Made by a program: the position numbers and the translations under genes
Part shown: one piece after another, positions 1-7,727 of the stretch
How positions within the stretch are numbered: the first letter of the stretch is position 1
Layout: every line of letters starts with the position of its first letter
NCBI GenBank assembly: GCA_022844275.1
Contig: JALHMB010000004.1
Span: 124,001-188,000, forward strand
DNA from: Hyphomicrobiaceae bacterium
Lineage (GTDB): Bacteria > Pseudomonadota > Alphaproteobacteria > Rhizobiales > Hyphomicrobiaceae
Length of the DNA stretch: 64,000 bases
Reading direction: 5' to 3'
The notes under the pieces: model-generated
Database searches by the model: none
What the model saw: only the letters and a program-made list of their open reading frames with translations
Told to the model about the DNA's origin: nothing

Positions 1-900
1 GACCTCCGCGTCGAGCGCTTCGGCGATGGCGGTCGCCTCGCGGAACATTTGCCAGCGCAGCTCGCTCAGCCGGGCCTTGAGATCGCGGATGCGCGGATGG
101 TCGGATGCCAGTGAGCGCTCGGCGGCGGTCTTCTGCACCTCGAGGCGGACGCGCTCGCCAATGAGCTGATGAAGGCTCGGCGAAGTCTGCAGCTCGGCAA
201 TAGCCTCGACCTTGCCTTTGTCGAGAAGCGCGCGAACGGCCTCGGCGCGTGCGGCAGCATCGCTGCGCTCGCGCTCCGACTGCGCCAGTGCTTCCGCGAG
301 ATCATTGCGTCGCTGATCATCGACCGCTTCATCCGACAGGCGCTTGATGCGCGCGATCTCAGCCTCGATCCTGGCCAGTTCGTCGGTAAGCAGATGCTTT
401 TCATGCCCGGACGCCACCGTGCCGGTGGGCTCCGCCGATGCCAATTGGAGATGGACGAGATGATCGGCGATCCGCGCAGCAAGATCGGGCGTGCGTGCCG
501 TCGCGCTGACGATGATGCTGCCCTCCTCCTGGCCTGGCTTAACGTCGAGATTCTGCGCGAGGGCGGCAAGCGCCTGCTCGTTGCGGGCACTTTCGGGGCG
601 CCGCGCATGGCGGCCCGACAGGCGATCTAGCGAGCCAATGGCATCTTGTATCGCGTTCGCGCCGCCGAATGGGAGATTTTCGAGATCCAAATCCGCCACG
701 ACCTTGCGCGCCAAATCACGCGACTTGAGCGAGGCAATGATGGTAGCCGCAGCCGCATCAGGCGCCGTGAGGCGAATTTCGGTCGTGGCGACGTAGCGGG
801 CAGGGACCAACGCCAGCGCGGTGAACACCGCAGCACCCGTAAAGCCAGCGACGACCAGCACGCGCAGCCAGGAGCGCATCAGCACCGACCACTGAGACAT
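1..900 (-). CDS. Wzz/GumC-type polysaccharide chain-length or export protein (partial, C-terminus off window)
   Basis: The reverse strand is open for 300 codons from an ATG at 900 to the window edge, so the C-terminus is missing. The product starts MSQWSVLMRSWLRVL, has a membrane segment at about residues 13-32 ending near ALALVPARYVATTEIRL, then a long charged periplasmic region with probable coiled coil at about 175-250 (repeated E, A, R and K). The order of N-terminal membrane helix, ARYVATTEIRL-type strand and periplasmic coiled coil is typical of Wzz/ExoP/GumC proteins that set exopolysaccharide length with an outer-membrane export channel. An in-frame ATG at 942 with no stop between could be the true start, adding 14 codons; neither start has a strong ribosome site. 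The Wzz-like class is fairly sure; the exact polysaccharide is unknown. Confidence 0.72.
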   Translation of the reverse strand, partial: MSQWSVLMRSWLRVLVVAGFTGAAVFTALALVPARYVATTEIRLTAPDAAAATIIASLKSRDLARKVVADLDLENLPFGGANAIQDAIGSLDRLSGRHARRPESARNEQALAALAQNLDVKPGQEEGSIIVSATARTPDLAARIADHLVHLQLASAEPTGTVASGHEKHLLTDELARIEAEIARIKRLSDEAVDDQRRNDLAEALAQSERERSDAAARAEAVRALLDKGKVEAIAELQTSPSLHQLIGERVRLEVQKTAAERSLASDHPRIRDLKARLSELRWQMFREATAIAEALDAEV

Positions 901-1123
901 GACGGCAATATCTTCGGACGCCAATCGAGCGGAGTTACGCATGAGCTTGATACCGGTGTGCTGATCCGCGATGTCGAACTCGACAGGCGGTGTACAATTG
1001 TCCCGGATTAGAACGCTCGGCCCTTGCGATTTCATTAAGCGCGGAAAGACTTTCTCGCGGTCAGTTCTTGTTAACTCGCACTAACGATAAGTTGCTACGC
1101 ACGGCGGCGCCTGCGTCGCGGGA

Positions 1124-1798
1124 TCAGCGCGCGGCGGCCGCCGCCGAGCGGATCGCCGCGATGTTCTTCGCGTAAGCGTCCTTACTGCCGCCCTTGAACA
1201 CGGCCGATCCGGCGACCAGCACATTGGCGCCGGCCGCGACGACGAGCGGCGCCGTCTCCGGCGTGACACCGCCGTCGATCTCGATATCGATCGGGCGATT
1301 GCCGATGAGCGCCTTCACGCGCCTTACCTTCTCTATGACCGACGGAATGAAAGCTTGGCCCCCGAAGCCGGGATTGACGGTCATCAGCAGAATGAGATCG
1401 AGGCGGTCGAGCACGTATTCGATGACGTTCTCGGGCGTCGAAGGATTGAGAGAGGCGCCCGCCTTCTTACCGAGTGCGCGGATGGCCTGGAGCGAGCGGT
1501 CGAGATGCGGCCCGGCCTCGGCGTGGACCGTGATGATGTCGGCGCCGGCCTCTGCAAACGCGGCGAGATAGGGATCTGCCGGCGTGATCATGAGGTGGCA
1601 GTCGAAGACCTTCTTCGAGGCACTCCGGATGGCTTTGATGACTGGCGGCCCATACGAGATGTTCGGGACGAAATGGCCGTCCATGACATCGAGGTGGATC
1701 CAGTCGGCGCCGGCCGCATCGACATCGGCCACTTCCTGACCGAGCCGGGCGAAGTCGGCCGAGAGGATCGACGGCGCGATGATGAGATCCCGAGACAT
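1124..1798 (-). CDS. rpe: Ribulose-phosphate 3-epimerase
   Basis: This enzyme interconverts D-ribulose 5-phosphate and D-xylulose 5-phosphate in the pentose phosphate pathway and, in autotrophs, the Calvin cycle. The 224-residue product opens with the family signature [14 protein letters not shown], carries [16 protein letters not shown] (catalytic Asp and metal-binding His region), the [10 protein letters not shown] loop, and EIDGGVTPE near the C-terminus with the second catalytic Asp. The ATG at 1798 is preferred over one 24 bases upstream because GGAGG lies just upstream of it and the protein then starts like its relatives. It appears to be a single-gene unit, with the mraZ leader divergent from it. 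Confidence 0.95.
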   Translation of the reverse strand: MSRDLIIAPSILSADFARLGQEVADVDAAGADWIHLDVMDGHFVPNISYGPPVIKAIRSASKKVFDCHLMITPADPYLAAFAEAGADIITVHAEAGPHLDRSLQAIRALGKKAGASLNPSTPENVIEYVLDRLDLILLMTVNPGFGGQAFIPSVIEKVRRVKALIGNRPIDIEIDGGVTPETAPLVVAAGANVLVAGSAVFKGGSKDAYAKNIAAIRSAAAAAR

Positions 1799-1947
1799 CG
1801 AGGTCCTCCGTTCGCGCGGCATTCAGGAAAATCAGGCCGCATATCCAGGCGATAGCACGACACGGGGCTCATGCAACAGGGCGCCCGGCATGGCTTCTGA
1901 GCCTATCCCCGACAGCATCTGAACGACGGCCAATGCTGGGCGTATGG

Positions 1948-1978
1948 CCCCAGACTGAGGATAAAGACCAGTCTGGGG
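1948..1978. repeat. Perfect inverted repeat in the rpe-mraZ gap
   Basis: CCCCAGACT at 1948-1956 is exactly repeated inverted as AGTCTGGGG at 1970-1978, around a 13-base purine-rich loop. It lies between the divergent rpe and mraZ genes and is not followed by a T tract on either strand, so it is not a standard terminator. It could be an operator or a transcript hairpin; its role is unknown. Confidence 0.6.
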
Positions 1979-2016
1979 ATCAAATTCCTGTTTAATCCAT
2001 AATTTGTCCTAAGTTT

Positions 2017-2060
2017 CCCGTTGACGCCCATCAGAACCCATGACATCCCATTAATGCCCG
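2017..2060 (-). promoter_or_regulatory. Five-box MraZ operator
   Basis: The top strand has CCC(A/G) starting at 2017, 2027, 2037, 2047 and 2057, a strict 10-base period. Read on the other strand this is five (T/C)GGGN pentamers separated by exactly 5 bases. MraZ is known in Escherichia coli to bind TGGGN direct repeats spaced by 5 bases at its own promoter, and mraZ starts about 220 bases downstream here. The array is therefore the likely autoregulatory site for the division operon. A -35-like TTGACG (2021-2026) sits between boxes 1 and 2, but I see no convincing -10. Confidence 0.85.
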
Positions 2061-2170
2061 TCCGCACCGGGCAGGAGATGTGGGGCGTGGCGCCGGTTCT
2101 GCAGAGGGTCTGAACCGTGCGACCGCCCGCTCTCCGGCCGGTCCGAAAGGATGGAGGAAAAGCGTCTGCA

Positions 2171-2197
2171 CCGCCCTCGCGTGTCGATCGAGGGCGG
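2171..2197 (+). other. Hairpin in the mraZ 5' leader
   Basis: CCGCCCTCG (2171-2179) and CGAGGGCGG (2189-2197) form a perfect 9-base-pair stem with a 9-base loop, 85 bases before the mraZ start. There is no T tract after it, so it is not a standard terminator. The rest of the leader (2061-2282) shows no gene or known RNA that I can recognise. Confidence 0.55.
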
Positions 2198-2282
2198 TTC
2201 CGTGCGGGAGTTCAGAGCGTGAGGCGGGTTTTCAGTCGCGGTTGTCGCGTTGAGCAAAAACGACGGGACTTCGACTGAAGGG

Positions 2283-2792
2283 ATGGACCGCTTTGTCTCG
2301 ACATTCATCAACAAGATCGACGCCAAGGGCCGCGTATCAGTTCCTGCGCCTTTCCGGGCTATTCTCGAGCGAGACGGCTTTCAGCAGGGCGGGGCAGGAC
2401 ACGTGTACTGCTACCCCGCGCTCGACAGTCCTGCGGTCGATGCAGGCGGCGAAAGACTTGCGCGGACGATCGACGGGCTTCTCGCGGGCCTGCCGGACTA
2501 TTCGATCGAGCGGGACGAACTCTCTGTCGCACTTTACGGTATCTCCCAGGTCCTCTCGATCGACCAGGACGGACGTATCGTGCTTCCTGAAGGCCTTCGC
2601 GCCCACGCGGGCATCACTACCCAGGTCGCTTTTGTCGGCCTGGGCGAAAAATTTCAGCTTTGGGAGCCGGGCCAGTTCGAGCGCCGCCGCGCCGAGGCCC
2701 AGCAGAAAGTTCGCGAGCACCTCAAACTGTTCGGCGCGGGTCGGCGCGGCGGGGGCGACCCCGGCGGCGGCCAGCAGGGGGCGCGGGAATGA
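2283..2792 (+). CDS. mraZ: Transcriptional regulator MraZ
   Basis: MraZ is a ring-forming DNA-binding protein with two SpoVT/AbrB-like halves that represses the division and cell-wall (dcw) operon it begins. The 169-residue product starts [21 protein letters not shown], containing the DAKGR(V/L)S(V/I)P signature; the second half repeats it as [14 protein letters not shown] at about residues 95-108. The last 25 residues are Gly/Arg-rich and look disordered. A TTG start 33 bases upstream is open in frame, but relatives begin at the ATG used here. The gene overlaps rsmH by four bases (ATGA), implying translational coupling. The five TGGGN boxes at 2017-2060 are its likely binding site. Confidence 0.93.
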   Translation: MDRFVSTFINKIDAKGRVSVPAPFRAILERDGFQQGGAGHVYCYPALDSPAVDAGGERLARTIDGLLAGLPDYSIERDELSVALYGISQVLSIDQDGRIVLPEGLRAHAGITTQVAFVGLGEKFQLWEPGQFERRRAEAQQKVREHLKLFGAGRRGGGDPGGGQQGARE

Positions 2793-3835
2793 TGGCGGGC
2801 CGCCAGGCGCGCCCAGGGGAACGTGCCACTGAGGGTGCGGTCCGCCACATTCCCGTGTTGCTTGATGAGGTGCTCGCCGCGCTGAAGCCAGCGGCCGGCG
2901 AGACCTTCATCGACGGCACTTTCGGTGCCGGCGGCTACACGTCGGTCATTCTCGACGCCGCCGACACGCGCGTCATCGCAATAGATCAGGATCCCAACGC
3001 GCTCGCGGCCGGGCAAGCGCTTGTCGAGAAATATGCGCCGCGCCTCATCCTGAGCGAAGGGCGCTTTGGCGATCTCGACCGCATCGCGGCGGACGCCGGC
3101 TTTCCCACTGTCGACGGTGTGGTTCTCGATATCGGCGTCTCGTCCATGCAACTCGACGAGGCTGAACGCGGCTTCTCCTTCATGTCGGACGGCCCGCTCG
3201 ATATGCGTATGTCGCAGTCGGGACCGAGCGCCGCTGACGTCATTCGCGATTCTTCCGAAGAGCTGCTGGCCGACATCTTCTTCCATCTCGGCGAGGAGCG
3301 GCGCTCGCGTGCCGTCGCGCGCGCGATCGGCCGGGTGCGTGAAAGCAGCGAGATCACGACCACACGCCAGCTCGCCGATCTCGTCCAGCGGACGCTCGGC
3401 CGCGCCAAGGGTGACGACAAGCATCCGGCGACGCGCGTCTTCCAGGCGCTCCGCATTTTCGTGAACGACGAACTCGGCCAGCTCATGGACGCGCTCATGG
3501 CTGCCGAGCGCGTGCTGAAGCCCGGCGGGCACCTCGTCGTCGTCACGTTCCATTCGCTCGAAGACCGCATCGTCAAGCGTTACCTCACGGACGCAAGCGG
3601 TCGAAATCCGTCCGGTTCGCGCCACTTGCCGCCAGCGGCAGAGGCCGCGGCGGCACCGCGTTACCGAATTGTTAACCAACGCCCGTTAACCCCGTCTGAT
3701 AAGGAAATTGCCGCCAATCCGCGTGCGCGTTCGGCGCGCCTCCGGGCCGCCGAGCGGACCTCGGCACTGGCGGCACATCCCGCGGATGAGGCCAGTCTCG
3801 GCGTGATCCGGCCCGAGAGCCTCGCCCGCCGCTAG
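2789..3835 (+). CDS. rsmH: 16S rRNA (cytosine(1402)-N(4))-methyltransferase
   Basis: RsmH (MraW) uses S-adenosylmethionine to methylate N4 of C1402 in the ribosomal P site of 16S rRNA. The 348-residue product shows [11 protein letters not shown] at the start, the SAM-binding loop [13 protein letters not shown] at about residues 43-55, IDQDPNA, the [18 protein letters not shown] block, and [15 protein letters not shown] near the C-terminus. The start is the ATG of an ATGA overlap with mraZ; a longer upstream frame is only an Arg/Pro-rich shadow of mraZ. The TAG stop lies inside the end of a palindromic repeat element that fills the gap to ftsL. Confidence 0.96.
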   Translation: MMAGRQARPGERATEGAVRHIPVLLDEVLAALKPAAGETFIDGTFGAGGYTSVILDAADTRVIAIDQDPNALAAGQALVEKYAPRLILSEGRFGDLDRIAADAGFPTVDGVVLDIGVSSMQLDEAERGFSFMSDGPLDMRMSQSGPSAADVIRDSSEELLADIFFHLGEERRSRAVARAIGRVRESSEITTTRQLADLVQRTLGRAKGDDKHPATRVFQALRIFVNDELGQLMDALMAAERVLKPGGHLVVVTFHSLEDRIVKRYLTDASGRNPSGSRHLPPAAEAAAAPRYRIVNQRPLTPSDKEIAANPRARSARLRAAERTSALAAHPADEASLGVIRPESLARR

Positions 3836-3999
3836 TGTCCCGATTCCGAAGTTCGCTTGACCTCGATGCTTGCGTCACGAGCGAACTTCGGCATCACAAG
3901 GGACACTAGAATCATAATCTTGCTAGTGTGATTCAGATCGAGAAATTCGCTCGATAACCGTGCCGCGAGGTCTGGCGAATTTCTCGATCATCACACCAG
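3832..3999. repeat. Two-hairpin palindromic repeat element, copy 1
   Basis: Hairpin A (3832-3909) has 10-bp perfect ends CTAGTGTCCC/GGGACACTAG and an inner stem CCGAAGTTCGCT/AGCGAACTTCGG (3846-3857 with 3880-3891). After a 13-base spacer, hairpin B (3923-3999) has near-perfect ends CTAGTGTGAT/ATCACACCAG and a perfect 14-bp inner stem ATCGAGAAATTCGC (3937-3950 with 3975-3988). A second copy with the same stems but different loops lies at 6513-6679. The first four bases, CTAG, contain the stop codon of rsmH. The element fills the rsmH-ftsL gap inside the division operon. No transposase is present; it could be a mobile palindromic unit or an RNA processing site. Confidence 0.9.
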
Positions 4000-4025
4000 T
4001 GCCTAGTTGAGGAGCGGTGTTCGCT

Positions 4026-4352
4026 ATGCCCCGCCTAGCCGCAGTCGGCACGGTCCTGCTCGCGGTCGCTTCGGCGTTCGTGCTGTACGCCGTCACGTAC
4101 GAAACGCGGAGGCTGGAGCAGCATGTCTCAGCCCAGGATCGGACCATCGAGAAGACACGCCTTGACATCGCGGTGCTCAAGGCCGAGCGCGCTTATCTCG
4201 CGCGTCCTGAGCGTATCGAGGATATGGCCCGCAAGATCGGCCTCGGTCCTATCGATCCGCGCCAGTACGAGATGTTGTCCTCGGCAGGTGAGCGTCGGCC
4301 TTCTCCGGAAGAAGAGCGTAGGCCCTCTCCGGAAGGAGAGCGTCGCCCATGA
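4026..4352 (+). CDS. ftsL: Cell division protein FtsL
   Basis: FtsL is a small bitopic protein of the divisome that, with FtsB and FtsQ, activates septal wall synthesis by FtsW and FtsI. The product has a membrane helix at about residues 5-24 (AAVGTVLLAVASAFVLYAVTY), then a leucine-zipper-like coiled coil and the ARPERIEDMARKIGL block seen in alphaproteobacterial FtsL. The C-terminus ends in an unusual charged repeat (GERRPSPEEERRPSPEGERRP) encoded by 24-base DNA repeats at 4290-4348. A GAGGAG site at 4009-4014 fits the ATG at 4026 better than a GTG at 4017. The stop overlaps ftsI by ATGA. Identification rests on position and topology, since FtsL diverges quickly. Confidence 0.88.
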   Translation: MPRLAAVGTVLLAVASAFVLYAVTYETRRLEQHVSAQDRTIEKTRLDIAVLKAERAYLARPERIEDMARKIGLGPIDPRQYEMLSSAGERRPSPEEERRPSPEGERRP

Positions 4353-6049
4353 AACGGCCCGAGCCGCTGCGTGTCGGGCCTGCGCTGGCAGCGCGACCCG
4401 GCGCGCCGCGCGATCCCGGCCATGCCGTACGCGTCGAGCTGCCGCGCGGGCGCACGTGGCTCATGCACGTCGCGATCTCGGCGGTTTTCGTGGCTATTGC
4501 CGGGCAGACCGTTCGCCTCGCGGCGAGCGGTGATCCGGAGACGCGTCTGGCGCGTGCCGAGCCTCTCCATCAGACTTTTATCCGCCCGGACATCGTCGAT
4601 CGCCGCGGCATCTTGCTCGCGACCGACGTGGATGCGGCTTCGCTGTTCGCCGATCCGGCGATGATCCGCGACGCCGACCTGACGGCTGAAAGACTAGCCG
4701 CTACCTTTCCCGAGCTTGATGCAGGTGACCTGCGGCGCCGGCTCGCCGACCACACGCGCCGCTTCGAGTGGATCAAGCGCGGCCTGACACCCATCGAGGC
4801 GCAGCGCGCGCATGATCTCGGTATTCCCGGTCTCGGCTTTCGCCGCGAGCCGCGTCGCGTCTATCCGACCCGCTACCTGACCTCGCATATCATCGGTCAC
4901 GTTGATCCTGACAATCGCGGCACTGCCGGCATCGAGCGGCACATCGACGAGATCGGAGAGATCGATGCCGCTGCCGCGCCGCGCCGCTCGCAGAGAGCGC
5001 CGATACGGCTCTCCATCGATCTCGGTGTGCAGAACGCCGTCGCCGATACGCTCGCCGATGCGATGAAGCAGTACAAGGCCGAGGGCGCCTCCGGCATCGT
5101 CCTCGATGCTGCGAGCGGTGAGATCATCGCGGCCGTTTCGCTGCCCGACCAGGATCCTGAGAAATTTCCCGGTGCCGATGAGGACGACCGCAAGGACCGC
5201 GTCATGGGCGGCACCTTCGAACTCGGCTCCATCGCGAAGACGGTCACGCTCGGCCTCGCACTCGAAGATCTCGGTTCTTCGCTGAACCGCATCTATGACA
5301 CGCGCGAACCCCTGCGCTTCGGCCGCTATACGATTGCCGAGCAGTATCCGCCCGGTCGCCCCCTGACGCTTGCTGAAATCCTCGTGCGCTCGTCGAACGT
5401 GGGCGCGGGCCTCATTGCCATGGAGGCGGGTGTGGCGCGCCAGCGCGCTTTCCTCGATCGGCTCGGTCTGCTCGACCATATGCGCACCGAGGTAGGCCCC
5501 GTTGCGAAACCGCAGATCCCATCTCACTGGGGCCCGCTCGAAGGCGTGACCATCGCCTACGGCCACGGCCTCGCCGTTGCGCCGTTGCAGTTTGCCGCCG
5601 CCGCTGCCGGCCTCGTCAACGGCGGTATCAAAATCAAACCGACCATGCTGCGGCAAGACACCGTGCCGGCGGGCGAAGCGCGCGTCATCTCTCCGGCGTC
5701 CAGCGCTGCGATCCGCGAGGCACTCCGCCGTGCCGTCAGCGACACACAAGGCACTGGTCGGCGCGCGGAACTCGAGGGCTACGAGATCGGCGGCAAGACG
5801 GGTACGGCCGAGCAGCCTGGCAAGGGAGGGTACAGGGAGAAGGCGGTGATCTCGTCGTTCTTCGCCGTGCTGCCGGCATCGGTGCCGCGTTATGTATTGT
5901 TGCTGTCACTGTTCGAGCCCGAAGGCACGAAGGAGACCAAAGGCAAGATCACGGCAGGCCTCAACGCTGCGCCGACAACGGCACACCTCATTCAGCGCAT
6001 TGGCCCCATGCTGGACCTGCTGCCGGAGCGTGTGGCGGGCGCGAATTAA
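4349..6049 (+). CDS. ftsI: Peptidoglycan D,D-transpeptidase FtsI (penicillin-binding protein 3)
   Basis: FtsI cross-links septal peptidoglycan in the periplasm as part of the divisome. The 566-residue protein has a short basic cytoplasmic N-terminus, one membrane helix at about residues 33-53, the PBP dimerisation region with DRRGILLATDV near residue 85, and a transpeptidase domain with all three motifs: SIAK with the nucleophile Ser294, SSN at 348-350, and KTGT at 483-486. The stretch before the nucleophile (FELGS) differs from the more usual PGS. Its ribosome site AGGAG (4334-4338) lies inside the ftsL C-terminal repeat. No murE or later dcw genes follow; the next gene is convergent moaE, so the cluster is split after ftsI at this locus. 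Confidence 0.95.
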   Translation: MKRPEPLRVGPALAARPGAPRDPGHAVRVELPRGRTWLMHVAISAVFVAIAGQTVRLAASGDPETRLARAEPLHQTFIRPDIVDRRGILLATDVDAASLFADPAMIRDADLTAERLAATFPELDAGDLRRRLADHTRRFEWIKRGLTPIEAQRAHDLGIPGLGFRREPRRVYPTRYLTSHIIGHVDPDNRGTAGIERHIDEIGEIDAAAAPRRSQRAPIRLSIDLGVQNAVADTLADAMKQYKAEGASGIVLDAASGEIIAAVSLPDQDPEKFPGADEDDRKDRVMGGTFELGSIAKTVTLGLALEDLGSSLNRIYDTREPLRFGRYTIAEQYPPGRPLTLAEILVRSSNVGAGLIAMEAGVARQRAFLDRLGLLDHMRTEVGPVAKPQIPSHWGPLEGVTIAYGHGLAVAPLQFAAAAAGLVNGGIKIKPTMLRQDTVPAGEARVISPASSAAIREALRRAVSDTQGTGRRAELEGYEIGGKTGTAEQPGKGGYREKAVISSFFAVLPASVPRYVLLLSLFEPEGTKETKGKITAGLNAAPTTAHLIQRIGPMLDLLPERVAGAN

Positions 6050-6058
6050 GGGGTAGGC

Positions 6059-6511
6059 CTACTTCCACCGCTCCAGTGCCGCGTCATCGCTTTCGCGCGC
6101 ATCGACCCAGCGGCCTTCACCGTTCGCATCGGTCTCCTTCTTCCAGAAGGGTGCGCGGCTCTTGAGATAGTCCATCAGAAACGCTGCAGCCTCGAATGCT
6201 GCGTGCCGATGCGCTGAAGCCGTCACGACGAGCACGATGTTATCGCCGGGCGCGAGCGTGCCGACGCGATGCACGATGCGTGTGCCTTGGAGCTGCCAGC
6301 GCTTGTTCGCTTCCTCCTCGACGCGCGCGAGCTCGGCTTCGGTCATGCCGGGATAGTGCTCGAGCGTCATGGACGAGAGCGATGTGCCATGGCTCGTGCC
6401 GCGGACCGTGCCCGTGAACGTGACAATGGCGCCGATGTCCGTGCGGCCGGCCGTCAGCGCAGCGACCTCGCGCGAGATGTCGAAATCCTCGTTCTGAACC
6501 GCGACGCTCAC
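6059..6511 (-). CDS. moaE: Molybdopterin synthase catalytic subunit MoaE
   Basis: MoaE takes sulfur from thiocarboxylated MoaD to turn cyclic pyranopterin monophosphate into molybdopterin, the dithiolene of molybdenum cofactor. The 150-residue product has the family blocks GAIVTFTGTVRG near residue 28, LEHYPGMTEAEL, RVGTLAPGDNIV, ASAHRHAAFEAA and a C-terminal KSRAPFWKKE carrying the active-site lysine. The start is a GTG at 6511 directly next to a palindromic repeat that separates the gene from moaD upstream. The order pgsA-moaD-moaE is common in this order of bacteria. The gene is convergent with ftsI, 9 bases apart. Confidence 0.95.
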   Translation of the reverse strand: MSVAVQNEDFDISREVAALTAGRTDIGAIVTFTGTVRGTSHGTSLSSMTLEHYPGMTEAELARVEEEANKRWQLQGTRIVHRVGTLAPGDNIVLVVTASAHRHAAFEAAAFLMDYLKSRAPFWKKETDANGEGRWVDARESDDAALERWK

Positions 6512-6512
6512 G

Positions 6513-6679
6513 CTAATGTTCCAATCCCGAAGTTCGCCCGACGTCGATGCTCGCGGCTCTCGCGAACTTCGGAATTATAAGGGACATTAGGCGAAATATC
6601 TCGCCAGCGTGATTCAGATCGAGAAATTCGCTGAGACATGGGCTGCACACACTGGCGAATTTCTCGATCATCACACTGG
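6513..6679. repeat. Two-hairpin palindromic repeat element, copy 2
   Basis: This matches copy 1 at 3832-3999 in order and spacing. Hairpin A runs 6513-6590 with ends CTAATGTTCC/GGGACATTAG (one mismatch) and inner stem CCGAAGTTCGC/GCGAACTTCGG (6527-6537 with 6562-6572). After a 13-base spacer, hairpin B (6604-6679) has ends CCAGCGTGAT/ATCACACTGG (one mismatch) and the inner stem GATCGAGAAATTCGC (6617-6631 with 6655-6669). Stems are conserved while loops have drifted, which argues for selection on structure. It occupies nearly the whole moaD-moaE gap. Confidence 0.9.
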
Positions 6680-6681
6680 CC

Positions 6682-6939
6682 TCATCCTCCCGTGACCGGC
6701 GGAAAGAAGCCGATCTCGCGGGCGCCAGTGATAGGCGCCTCCTGCCGGACATGCGTATGATCGATGGCCGCGCGGATGACTTCGGCGCGCTCGAAGGCGT
6801 GAGCGTACTCGGGGCCGCGACCCTTGAGCCAGAGAATGAGCTCGGCGACGGTCGCGACGCCGGGCGGCACGTCGAGCCTCTCCTCGGATCGGCCGACCCG
6901 CTCGCGCAGCCAGGCGAAATAGCGCAGCGTGATGGTCAT
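6682..6939 (-). CDS. moaD: Molybdopterin synthase sulfur carrier subunit MoaD
   Basis: MoaD is a ubiquitin-fold protein whose C-terminal Gly-Gly is adenylated and thiocarboxylated, then donates sulfur within the MoaD/MoaE complex. The 85-residue product begins with the strand ITLRYFAWLRERVGRSEE and ends with the required Gly-Gly (FFPPVTGG). It lies 45 bases downstream of pgsA and upstream of moaE on the same strand; the palindromic repeat between moaD and moaE could uncouple expression of the two subunits. Confidence 0.95.
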   Translation of the reverse strand: MTITLRYFAWLRERVGRSEERLDVPPGVATVAELILWLKGRGPEYAHAFERAEVIRAAIDHTHVRQEAPITGAREIGFFPPVTGG

Positions 6940-6952
6940 TGGAGGCTTCTCC

Positions 6953-6980
6953 CCCTCTCCCCGTAAGGACCGGGAGAGGG
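6953..6980. repeat. Single hairpin related to a three-hairpin repeat family
   Basis: CCCTCTCCC (6953-6961) and GGGAGAGGG (6972-6980) form a 9-bp stem in the 45-base pgsA-moaD gap. The arms match the outer hairpins of the longer elements at 23677-23795 and 51934-52048, so this looks like a solo half of that family. Confidence 0.65.
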
Positions 6981-6984
6981 AATA

Positions 6985-7572
6985 TTAGTTGTCCATGGCG
7001 TGGCGGACCGCAGCCTTGAGGTAGTCGTAGCCGGTCCACAGCGTCAACAGGGCCGCAACCCAGAGCAGCATGGTCCCGGTGAGGATTACGCCCGGGACGT
7101 ATTTCTCTCCGGCTGGTCCGGCGAGCAGGACCCCGATCGCGAGCATCTGCAGGGCGGTCTTCCACTTCGCGAGCCGCGTGACGTGCACCTTCACGCGCAG
7201 CTCGGCCAGGAACTCGCGCAGGCCGGAGACGAGGATCTCGCGGCACAGAATGATGATCGCCGCCCAGATCGTGATGTAGTCGATCGTTGCGTCGTTCACG
7301 AGCACGAGAAGGGCCGTGCCGACGAGGAGCTTGTCGGCGATCGGATCGAGCATTCGGCCGAGCGTCGATTGCTGGGCGAGCGCGCGGGCGAGATAGCCGT
7401 CGAGCCAATCGGTAACGGAGGCAAACACGAACACAAAAAGTGCTGCCCAGCGGCCCGTGTCACCATCGATAAGGACGAAGCAGGCCGCCATCAGCGGCAC
7501 GGCCGCGATGCGCAGGTACGTCAGCACGTTCGGCAATGACGTCAGCGTTGTGCGCGTGGCGGTGTGCTCCAT
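6985..7572 (-). CDS. pgsA: CDP-diacylglycerol--glycerol-3-phosphate 3-phosphatidyltransferase
   Basis: PgsA is an inner-membrane enzyme that joins glycerol 3-phosphate to CDP-diacylglycerol, the committed step to phosphatidylglycerol and cardiolipin. The roughly 195-residue product has several hydrophobic helices and the CDP-alcohol phosphotransferase signature DGYLARALAQQSTLGRMLD followed by PIAD, with all motif aspartates present. I prefer the ATG at 7572, five bases after AGAG, over a GTG at 7578. It is probably first in a pgsA-moaD-moaE operon. Confidence 0.95.
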   Translation of the reverse strand: MEHTATRTTLTSLPNVLTYLRIAAVPLMAACFVLIDGDTGRWAALFVFVFASVTDWLDGYLARALAQQSTLGRMLDPIADKLLVGTALLVLVNDATIDYITIWAAIIILCREILVSGLREFLAELRVKVHVTRLAKWKTALQMLAIGVLLAGPAGEKYVPGVILTGTMLLWVAALLTLWTGYDYLKAAVRHAMDN

Positions 7573-7727
7573 GTTCACTCTGCTACACCATCACTATGCC
7601 CCGGCAAAGAGCGGCGCGCAGTGATCTGCTCTGCAATGGCCGACTTTGCTTGCAGCGCACAAAGAATTGACTTGGCAGGGCGTGGGCAGCTCGGTCTGTC
7701 CAGGCTGTGCTGCCCCTTTGCGCGATA

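Noticed and set aside
1072-1086. A CtrA-like TTAA...TAAC site downstream of rpe
   Set aside because: The spacing or second half-site does not match TTAA-N7-TTAA, and it lies at gene ends rather than before a start.
2061-2282. Possible RNase P RNA or other structured RNA in the mraZ leader
   Set aside because: The universal RNase P core (GAGGAAAGTCC and ACAGAAA-type segments) is missing; only one 9-bp hairpin is clear.
4694-5749. A 351-codon minus-strand frame over ftsI
   Set aside because: It is antisense to all three penicillin-binding motifs of ftsI and has no recognisable domain.
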